Shown piece by piece: positions 33,280-41,900 of a stretch of 64,000 bases of DNA. The DNA comes from an uncultured Bacteroidales bacterium (lineage in GTDB: Bacteria > Bacteroidota > Bacteroidia > Bacteroidales > Paludibacteraceae): contig ONEG01000005.1 of assembly GCA_900316845.1 (NCBI GenBank), positions 45,508 through 109,507 on the forward strand. The letters are read 5' to 3'. Numbering within the stretch: position 1 is the first letter of the stretch; every line of letters starts with the position of its first letter. The notes beneath the pieces are model-generated. The model was given only the letters and a program-made list of their open reading frames with translations. It had not been told where the DNA came from and made no database searches. A program made the translations under genes and the position numbers.

Positions 33280-34170
33280 TTATAATCTGGCTTTGATCGT
33301 TTTAATCTGCGAGGAATCCATTTGCGTAAAGGCGAAAAGGCGTTTGCCTGCATCTTTGAGCGATGCGCCTATTAAATAAATCGTTTCTTCGTCAATGATT
33401 AAAAATCTGTCGTGGCAAATGGATGTCGTATGGAGCGCCAAACCTTTATACTGCACGTTGAAATTCTTCTCTGCCAATTGTAATGCACTCGAAATGTCCT
33501 TCGTGTAAATATCTACTTGTACTCCTTCCTGTTTCGGACTCATCATCGTCAAAACCGATTCATCCACGTAATTATCAATCAACAGGATAGACTTTTTAGC
33601 CGACTTTATTAACCGTTCAACCAACTCATATGCATCATATATCTGCCCGTCCACAAAGATCCCTTCACGAGGAGGCAACGAAGTACGAATAAAGAAATCT
33701 ACTTTATTTTGCAGTTCATGTATTTGTTCCGTGTGCTCTTGTAATTTGTTATCTATCCGTTGTTCCAAGTACTGGATATGCGGATTGAGGGCATAACCAC
33801 GCAATAGATAATCTTTCAACACCCGTGTCGCCCATTGACGGAAACGTGTGGCATTAGCGCTATTTACCCTGTAACCAACCGATAAAATTGCATCAAGATT
33901 ATAAAACATCGTACGATACTTCTTACCATCAGTAGCAGTATTTTCCAAAATGGAAATAACTGAATTTTTATCAAGTTCTCCCTCTCGGAATATATTCGCA
34001 AGATGTTTAGAAATAGCGGGTATCTGCACGCCAAACAGCGTCGCTATTTGTTGCTGCGTCAGCCAAACCGTTTCATCAGCGAGTTGCACATCCAGATGGA
34101 CGGTATTGTCGGCGCTGCTATACACCACCACGTTTTCCGTGCTATTATATGTCGCTATTTCATTTGGCAT
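33280..34170 (-). CDS. RhuM-family protein
   Basis: A 296-residue protein of the virulence-associated RhuM family. An N-terminal winged helix-turn-helix-like part (DETVWLTQQQIATLFGVQIPAISKHLANIFREGEL) is followed by the conserved core TDGKKYRTMFYNLDAILSVGYRVNSANATRFRQWATRVLKDYLLRGYALN. A C-terminal domain, ILLIDNYVDESVLTMM...HDRFLIIDEETIYLIGASLKDAGKRLFAF, looks like a single phospholipase D-type half-site (H-x-x-x-x-x-D). Function unproven; these genes occur on mobile elements and near defence loci. The start is set at the ATG at 34170 rather than the TTG at 34182. That ATG lies inside the broken KilA-N frame. Confidence 0.85.
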   Translation of the reverse strand: MPNEIATYNSTENVVVYSSADNTVHLDVQLADETVWLTQQQIATLFGVQIPAISKHLANIFREGELDKNSVISILENTATDGKKYRTMFYNLDAILSVGYRVNSANATRFRQWATRVLKDYLLRGYALNPHIQYLEQRIDNKLQEHTEQIHELQNKVDFFIRTSLPPREGIFVDGQIYDAYELVERLIKSAKKSILLIDNYVDESVLTMMSPKQEGVQVDIYTKDISSALQLAEKNFNVQYKGLALHTTSICHDRFLIIDEETIYLIGASLKDAGKRLFAFTQMDSSQIKTIKARL

Positions 34171-34453
34171 TTGTCTTCTCAATGAATTTGTTTACAGACA
34201 TATAGAAGCGATTGCTGCCGGCTTCCATTCTAATTCCCCCGAATTCGGGGGTTTAAAAATCAGGATTATACAGTTGCTCCCATACTCCCAAAAAATCTAT
34301 AGTGCTTTTGTTATTTAGCCATTTCTCTATTAATCTGCTCCCTTCCTCAAAACCTTTGGTCATATCCGTCAAGCAGATATAATCATTTTGATTCATATCC
34401 AACAGCACATTGATAGCAGTTCCTTTTACGACTATGGATTTTGTCTGTTTCAT
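34160..34453 (-). pseudogene. KilA-N domain gene, broken by an in-frame stop and truncated
   Basis: The frame starts MKQTKSIVVKGTAINVLLD and reads through YICLTDMTKGFEEGSRLIEKWLNNKSTIDFLGVWEQLYNPDF to TAA at 34255-34253. Without any frame shift it then goes on as TPEFGGIRMEAGSNRFYMSV-NKFIEKTNAK to TGA at 34162-34160. The continuation is just what KilA-N proteins have at this point, so the TAA is a nonsense change (probably Lys AAA to TAA). The rest of the protein is missing; RhuM begins inside its last codons. Upstream is a good promoter. KilA-N proteins are DNA-binding proteins of phages and mobile elements. Confidence 0.8.
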
Positions 34454-34777
34454 TAATTCTTCATTTCATTTATGAGTCCTAACTATTCCTTCTATATTCC
34501 CACGCTGAATGCCATCAGCATCTATTGTTCTCTTCTATTAACGCCGCGCGCGCCACCTTATTATATAGATAGCGCGCACGTGTATATGGGTGTAGTCTGT
34601 CTCTCCTTCGTCAGGGAGGTTGTCGAATAGATACTATGGACGTGTTGTTTTTTCATGACGATGGCAATGTCTTTACGTTCCTTTGGAAATTCGACTGCAA
34701 AAGTAGTAATTTTTTTTGATATATGCAAGTCTTTTTGCAAATAAATTTATTTTGTCGCCAAATACCCCAATTTTCCC
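34454..34777 (-). other. Gene-poor stretch with a promoter and a possible 31-residue leader peptide
   Basis: No recognisable gene. It holds the promoter at 34698-34729 and a long untranslated leader to the KilA-N remnant. Within the leader an ATG at 34656 opens 31 codons (MKKQHVHSIYSTTSLTKERQ..., stop at 34561-34563) with no recognisable similarity. The sequence around 34540-34580 is rich in GCGC. Confidence 0.35.
34698..34729 (-). promoter_or_regulatory. Promoter upstream of the KilA-N remnant and RhuM gene
   Basis: Minus strand CTTG (34729-34726), 20 bases, TACTTTTG (34705-34698). It lies about 245 bases before the KilA-N start, leaving a long leader. Confidence 0.65.
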
Positions 34778-35632
34778 TTATTTCTTGAACGGCAACTCGT
34801 CATCCGGCGTGATATAGTCGATAGCTTTTTTGTCACTAATCACGCTATGCCCCAGCCTCTGCTCAATGTCCTCCCGTGCGTTCCGCGCCACCTCGGCACC
34901 ATCTTTAGCTACATGCGCAGCTTCTAACAATCCTTCGGGGTTACGCTCTTTGCTCAGGTCGGTTGCCGTCTGCTCCGCCAGAGCGTTTAGCAGCAGCTCC
35001 ATGTTGGTCATGTTATCGCGCAGGTTCTGGTCTGTCAGACCTTTATGTTCCTTATATTCGCGCGTAGTCATGCCGCTCCATATCTTACTCATCAAGTCCG
35101 TCAGCCGCGCATACTCACTCTCGTGCTCTATGCCGCTGCGTTTCCATTCGTCGGTCAGCCCTTTGCGGATCTCGATGGTCTTTATCCGTTGGTTAATCCA
35201 ATTCTCGGAGTAGCCCAAACGGCGATAATCTCTCACCATCTGTTCGATACTTCTCTCCGGGTCCTGCATCTGACGGATACGTTCCGCGCCGACCTGCGCG
35301 AGCCATTGCTTGAACGGCTCTGCCTTCTTCGACGGGATGGACTGAATGATACGCATAAGTTGCTCCGTATCAGCCACATCGGTGAGGCGCTGCTTGCCGT
35401 CCGTAGCAGTCAATTTCAACTGCTTACAATTTGTAAGCATTTCATTTGCACCTTCTGTAGAAAGCCTTTTCTTTAACACTGCCCAGTAAGTACTGGCACT
35501 ACGCGCAGTAGCTTGGTCTGTTAAGACAGCCACTACATCAACGATTGAGAAGAAGTACTTCTCCTGTACATCGTCCCATACCACGCGCACGCGCAGGGAC
35601 TCAAATAATTTTATTGCTTCGTGTTCGGCCAT
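34778..35632 (-). CDS. Bro-N domain protein (phage antirepressor-like)
   Basis: A 284-residue protein with an N-terminal Bro-N domain (about residues 5-110: VRVVWDDVQEKYFFSIVDVVAVLTDQATARSASTYW, LTDVADTEQLMRIIQSIPS and EPFKQWLAQVG). A helical, charged C-terminal half follows (ERIRQMQDPERSIEQMVRDYRRLGYSENWINQR and TREYKEHKGLTDQNLRDNM). Bro-N domains bind DNA and are typical of phage and mobile-element regulators. The frame is open up to 35698, but that extension covers a terminator-like hairpin. I therefore choose the ATG at 35632 (MAEHEAIKLFESL), which matches the usual family N-terminus. Confidence 0.85.
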   Translation of the reverse strand: MAEHEAIKLFESLRVRVVWDDVQEKYFFSIVDVVAVLTDQATARSASTYWAVLKKRLSTEGANEMLTNCKQLKLTATDGKQRLTDVADTEQLMRIIQSIPSKKAEPFKQWLAQVGAERIRQMQDPERSIEQMVRDYRRLGYSENWINQRIKTIEIRKGLTDEWKRSGIEHESEYARLTDLMSKIWSGMTTREYKEHKGLTDQNLRDNMTNMELLLNALAEQTATDLSKERNPEGLLEAAHVAKDGAEVARNAREDIEQRLGHSVISDKKAIDYITPDDELPFKK

Positions 35633-35660
35633 AGTCTTTTGCGTTGCTAAATTTTTCACC

Positions 35661-35684
35661 AAAGGCAGCCATGAAGCTGCCTTT
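35661..35684 (-). terminator. Terminator-like hairpin after small peptide gene 2
   Basis: AAAGGCAGC (35661-35669) pairs perfectly with GCTGCCTTT (35676-35684) across a 6-base loop, 36 bases after the peptide gene stop. The U-tract is short, so efficiency is uncertain. Confidence 0.55.
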
Positions 35685-35719
35685 GATGATCTGTGCATCC
35701 TTGCGGGTGTAAGTGAAAA

Positions 35720-35860
35720 TTAGTCGTTGGTTATCTCTTCACTACCCGTTGTTATTGTGCTAGTACTACCTCCGTTTAGGATACTTCCCGCTAAGATGAT
35801 GGTTGTAGACTTGACTTGCGTAGTCTCAACTACCGGTTGATTATAAATCTTCTTTTTCAT
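35720..35860 (-). CDS. Small peptide gene 2, paired with a giant surface protein
   Basis: A 46-residue peptide: MKKKIYNQPVVETTQVKST, then IILAGSILNGG and a Thr/Ser/Gly-rich, acidic end (EEITND). It shares its N-terminal pattern and its position behind a giant gene with the peptide at 26302-26451. The stretch TTIILAGSILNGG is the only hydrophobic part. The frame is open to 35926, but the ATG at 35860 matches the other peptide's start. A 14-bp hairpin lies between it and the giant gene. Confidence 0.75.
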   Translation of the reverse strand: MKKKIYNQPVVETTQVKSTTIILAGSILNGGSTSTITTGSEEITND

Positions 35861-35888
35861 AATTGCGATATATTTACTAAAGAGCTTT

Positions 35889-35922
35889 GCGTAGGCGTGC
35901 GCCACAATGCGCACGCTTACGC
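35889..35922 (-). other. Strong hairpin between giant gene 2 and small peptide gene 2
   Basis: GCGTAGGCGTGCGC (35889-35902) and GCGCACGCTTACGC (35909-35922) pair over 14 positions with one mismatch and a 6-base loop. It begins 9 bases after the giant gene stop and lies 28 bases before the peptide start. There is no U-tract, so it may be an attenuator or an RNA-processing or stability element separating the two expression levels. Confidence 0.6.
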
Positions 35923-35931
35923 TCATTCATG

Positions 35932-38900
35932 TTATTTTACCAGCTGTCCCTTAGCGTCGTACATCTTCTCACCACGGATGATGTAGAGCTCGCCGTTGAT
36001 CAGCACTTTACGCGGAGCCTCGCTCTCGAAGCCGGTGTTCTCAATGCCGGTAGGAAGTTTCGGAGCACCTGCGCCGATCGACATACGACGACGACCCGGA
36101 GCCGGAACTACATAACTACCGGAGATTCCGCCTGCAACACCCATCTTGAAGTATGCGCGATTTGCACCGCAGAACACATTGTCGGTATCGACAAAGTAGT
36201 ATCTGTTATCCTTCAGGATGTAAATGTGATCATTTGGAGCGAGGTGGATTTTCGAGTACGAGCCAAACAAGCCGTGGTAATCACCTTCCGGAGCATTCTC
36301 CTCGTCGGTGTAGTAAACAGCGATTTGATTTACGCCTTCCTTCGTCAGGAAGATATACGGACGACCGGCTACCATCTTGCCATTCAGTACTTCATCTAAG
36401 AAGATCTTCTCGTACGTACCATCATAATAAGCTACCTCGTACAGCTCAGCGCCAACCATGATACCGCCGTTTGGCAAGCAGATAGTTCCATAACGACCTT
36501 CCGTCACGTCACGGGTGTAGCCGTTGAAGCGGTTATTAGTTACTGCATATTTGCTGAAATCAGTATCGAACTTCATCGTCTTGATACGCATCTTCTGATT
36601 GCCGGTAGCTTCAATCTTGACATTTCCAGCCGGTACTGCTACTTTGTACTCGGTATATTGATCCGTCAAAGGTGCAATCTCATGTCCATTTACACTCAGT
36701 TTTGCTCCGCTGCTTGCATAGCGAGTATTGATAACGAGCATACCCGGAACAGTAGCATTAAGATAGAGGTACGTTCCTTGGTAGCAATCATAAGAAGAAG
36801 AACGGTATGCGTACTGATCATTAGCAGCCTTACCAGCTATCTTCTGCCATTCAGCACCGCTGAAGTAGTTTGCCAATACAGTATCAACACCAGTAATAAT
36901 TACATCTGTAGTAGCTTTTCCGCTCCAACTCCATGTAGTAGTCTCGCTTACAGGCACCACGTCAACATACTTATTCACGATATTGATGGTTGCTACATTC
37001 GATTCGCGAACATTACTAAACGCATCTGTTGCAGTTACCTTAACCGTTACGGCACCCGCTGCGGTACTGGAGAGAACACCAGTTGCAGGATCAATGGTTG
37101 CATCTCCTGTCTCATCAGATTCGATGTTCCATACATAACTTGCCACATCCGCAGTTGTCGGATTGAGTGTTACTACTGGAGTACCTGCCACGCCAACTGC
37201 CAACGACATATCAGCTACGCTTATAGAGGTCAGCGGAACTAACTCTTTCTTACATGCATTTGCATAATAGAGGTATATGGATGTACCATCGCCTTTACCC
37301 TCATATGTTCTATAGATACGTACGTTGCGAGTTCCTGTAGGAAGATCGATGTCGTTCAAAGCTTGTGCAGCATCTTTTGCATTTGCAGCATATTCTGCTA
37401 CACTCAGAACAGACGAAGTGTTAAACGTTACAGCCGATGATGCCACTAACGCATATTTCGGACTTGAACTATTAGAACCAGAAGTCACACCAAGTGTCAA
37501 CGACTCAAACTGAGAGCCATCAGACATTGTTAACTCAATGAACTTAACATTTCCGTCCACTTTAATACCATATACTGAGCTTGCACCGCTATACGGGGTA
37601 ACAGAACTACTTGCAGGACAATCACCACGTTTAATTTGGAATTTACCAATGGTCACGATAGCGTCAGACCATGAAGTTGCCGGTGCATTCCATACTCTAC
37701 ACGGATTCTCAGATACAGTTACCTCTACCTGAGCAGACTTCGTATCGTCAGCCACAGACGTTGCAATGATGTGAGCCGTACCGACAGCCTTAGCGGTTAC
37801 AACACCCGTTGCGCTTACTTCTGCCAACGACTCATCGCCGCTCTTAACCGTCCATACTACAGCTTGAATAGAAGCCAACTCATCGTTCGTGTCATAAACC
37901 GCTGCACTCAGTGTTGTCGTCTCACCCTCAAGCACGCTCAGCGTACCGCTGATGATAACCTCCTTAATAGCAGCTGCCTTAGTTACGGTAACAGCATAAG
38001 TCACGTCACCATCTTCTGCGTATGCGCTCGATACTGTGTAATTTACTGCGCCCGCGCTGAAGTCTTGTTCGCCGGTCTTGTCGAGCGTTTCGCCACCATT
38101 AGCGTAAGCCTTGATAGTCGGTGTCAGGTGCTCCAGATCTGCGGTAGCCGGAACTTCAACAGCAATCGTCTTGTTAACTTTGTCAATCGTGCCTATAGCC
38201 TCGCCAATTTTGAACTCCTCAATGAACGGAGCCATGTAACGCTCTACTGAAACATAGTTCACGAAGCCATTCCATGCTTGCGAACCTTCGCTAGCTTTAC
38301 GAACGATATAGAACTCATCCAAACCGTCAAATTCTGCCGGCAACGCGATACCATTTGTCAGATCAATCTCTCCGGTATTCCATATAAGATTCGTACCTGC
38401 AGATTCTGCATAAATCTCAATTTGACTTCCGCCGGAAGTAGAAGGAGAAACAGTAGCTACAAACAATACATCGCCGGTCGAGAAGGTCTTACCTGCTGCC
38501 AGTTTAACACCAACATAGTTGTTGGTATTCATCTTCTTGTTGTCTGCCAATTTGGCATAGCCTGTTCCTCCATAGTAACCGGTAGCTTCAAAGCCTGTGC
38601 TTTGGTCTCCACCGGAAACAGTAGCCTTGATAATCTCAACACCTCTCTTCAGCTTATTCGTATAACGAACCTGATAGAACTTCTGATCCTCTTCGCCGGA
38701 CTCAGGAACGACCTTAACCTGAACGTATTTATACGTACCTTCATCCACCGGAGTGTTGTTGATCGTTACCTCAGCGACAGAGCTGGTAGCAGTAGCCGAA
38801 GTAATCACAGGCTGCTGGCCATACTCATAAACCAGGTAATAGATGTTAGTTGCCGGATCGAAACCATCTATAGTTGCGCCATCTACTTGCAGGTCGCTCA

Positions 38901-41900
38901 GCGTGTTAACAGTCGAAACGGTCTCCCATTGTGCATGGAGTTCGATGTTGCCTGTCGGGGTGTAGCTTGCGCCTGCTGCGCCAATCAGATTACCTCCCGT
39001 CTCTGCATCATACCACCCCTTGAAACTATACGTGCCGTAAGTCGGCGTCGGCAACGTAATAGCCGTGCCGTAGAAGTATTGCGAAGCTATCGGATCACCG
39101 CCGTTTACATCAAAGCTAACCTCATACGGATCGGTGATGGTAATTGCTTTCAGTACGCAAGTACCACCGGCTGTCTTTGACTTAATATCTAATTTATAGA
39201 GCGCAGCATCTGCATTGTACCAATAATACAACTTGTGCGTCTCTTTAGATTCGTCAGCCGACTCAATAACCGTTGCAGACTCAACGCCGTTCACGGACAT
39301 CTTAGCCGATGCGTCAGACTGCATACGACCGGTCTTCACGATGACCAACTTCTTTGCTGCTGTCTCAAACTGAATATAACCATCATTGGCATTACTCCAC
39401 TTGATACCATCGTAGATATAGTTGTGCGTGTGACCGCGGTCCACACCCGAAATATTGCTATAAGCGTATCCCTTAGCAGTCAGTTGCTCTTTCACGTCAT
39501 CCAAATCAACCGTATTATCACCTACAACATAAGCCTCAATATCGAAGGTTACTGCCAGCGGCTTAACGCCATAGTGCGTACCTGTACCATCTGTCCAACT
39601 GTTCGGTGCGTAGTTCTCTGCGCAGAGAGCTTGTGCAACCGGGCTATTGAACGTACCACCGGAGATAGCCACAGCGTCCTCCTCTGCGGTAGTCGGAGTA
39701 GTGCCTGCGTAGATAGCTGCTACGCTAGTGATGTTACCTGCTGTAATAGCAGCATTGATATCTGCACCCGGGTAGTTAGCCTTGAAATCATAAACTACAC
39801 CTACTGCCGGTACTGCGGCACTTGCGTCACCGACCTTGCCACCGCCACCTTGAGAGATGATCGTACCGCCGGTAATATGGCTCTCGCCTGCGCGAACTAC
39901 TACTGCCGGACCATTTGTTGATACCAACGTACCGCCGGAGATATTCAGAACACCCGTGTTCGGATGATAAACACATGCGGAAGCATAGCCTGCACTCGTA
40001 ATATGACCAAGCAGAATACCACCATTGATGTCAATCGTGTAACCACCCTGACCGTTATTACCCGGAGCCATTACAACGGCATTGTCCCTTGCTTCCAGTA
40101 CACCATTGTTGATCGTTACCTTTCCAGTATAACCAACCCATGCAGCAGCCTCGCCGGCTACGATCCAACCACCGTTCATTACAAACTCACCGCCTGCATT
40201 AACGTTGATCGGCCATTTGCCGGTTAATTTACCACCTGCATAAGTAACCTCATTGCTTCCATTGATCGTCGGATCATCAGTTGCTGCGTTGTCTGTCAAA
40301 ATCAACTTACCGTCTGCGTTAATATCGATGACGTCACCTGTTGCCGGACCGGTCAAGTTCTTTCCATTCATATCCAGCGTTACGGTCTTGCCAGCGATTG
40401 TCCAAGCGGTTGTAGACTCACAGTTCTGCAACAATTCGATCGTCTGACCATCTGCCACAACTGCGATTGCGTCAGCAAACGCGCTATAATAGGTTGAGCC
40501 GATGCGTGCTACAAAATTAGCATTTATCCATTGAGCTGTCAGGACGACGTTAGCCGTACCAACGGTATAGGTGTCGCCCGGAGCATAATCGTTTGTACCA
40601 TCGTTCCATCCGGCAAACACCTTGTCAACCGGAGCATCATAAGTATTCGCCGGAACCGTGAATGTCTCGCCTTGTGCCTTGTCAGCCACAGTTGCCGGAG
40701 CGTCACCACTACCCTCACCTGCTGCAAATGAGATGGTATAGAGTTGTGTCCAGTGAGCGGTGAGCGTCAAATCGCCTGTTACATTAGCAGTCCAGTCGTA
40801 GGGAGTTGCACCATTATACCAGCCGTCAAAACGACAATGCTCCTTTGTAGGATCTGCCGGAGCAGTCGCCTTATCGCCATCAAAGACTGGAATGGAAGCC
40901 ACATCAGAACCTCCGTCTGAGTCAAAGCTAATGGTATGTGCTGCAGGAGCTGTTGCAAATGCAATATTGGTAATCTGCACATTCGATCCCTGCGGGTTGA
41001 TGTACCATGTACCTGCGGTCAGGTTCCAACTCTTTGCAGTGTTTGCCGTCGGGGTAAATTGGTTCTGGTCATCACCCTTAGTCTTCGAAACGGTGTAGTT
41101 GTTTGTGTTGCTAGTTGTTAACTGCAACTGACGAGTTTGTCCTGTCGGAACCACAAATGAGATGAACTCCGAATTGAGGTTTTTGATTCTTGCGTCTGCA
41201 CTCGATCCCGGAAGATATTTCTCTGCGAGATTGTATGTAAGTCCCTCATATGCGGTATTTGTCTGCTTTACGGGGGCTAATAGACGACCTTTATTCAAAT
41301 TGATTGAATAACCTACTGCTGGAGCTTCTTTTTTCTCAAGAGCCGTTCCATTCTCATTCACCTCAATTTGGCAAACACGGATATCTTGTTTCTCAACGCA
41401 AATATACAAATTTGAGTGACCGGTCAGGTCATACTCCTTAACGCAATCACGTTTCGTGCTTATCGTAATAGATATCGTCTCATTAACTATTGGAGTAACT
41501 TCACCCTCCTTTACAATCATCACATAAGCTTTATGCGTTGTACTGCTTGAATAAACATCATAGAGAGAAATCTTCACATGTGTAGCATCCGTAGTTGTCT
41601 CGTACGAAATAACTTTCTTAAATGCATCCACGTTAGGAATACCAGATGCAGCACCACCAACTTTTACAGTTTTCGAATAATTTTTCCCCTCAACGGTTAC
41701 ATCTTCTGTCACAAGGGATGCATCGATAGCAGAGAAATCAGTTGTATTCAACGAGCCATCGTCTTTCACCAACTTAATAACCGGCTTCCATTGAGCCACA
41801 AACTGTACGGCAGCAGCACCCATCGTATATTCTGCGCCTGCTGCAAGTTTATCACCTGTGCCGTTTGCTTTCCAACCGTCAAAAGCCTTGCCGCTCGGAG

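Noticed and set aside
34561-34656. 31-codon frame in the leader before the KilA-N remnant
   Set aside because: No similarity, ordinary for chance in a 320-base gap; kept only as a remark in the gap entry.
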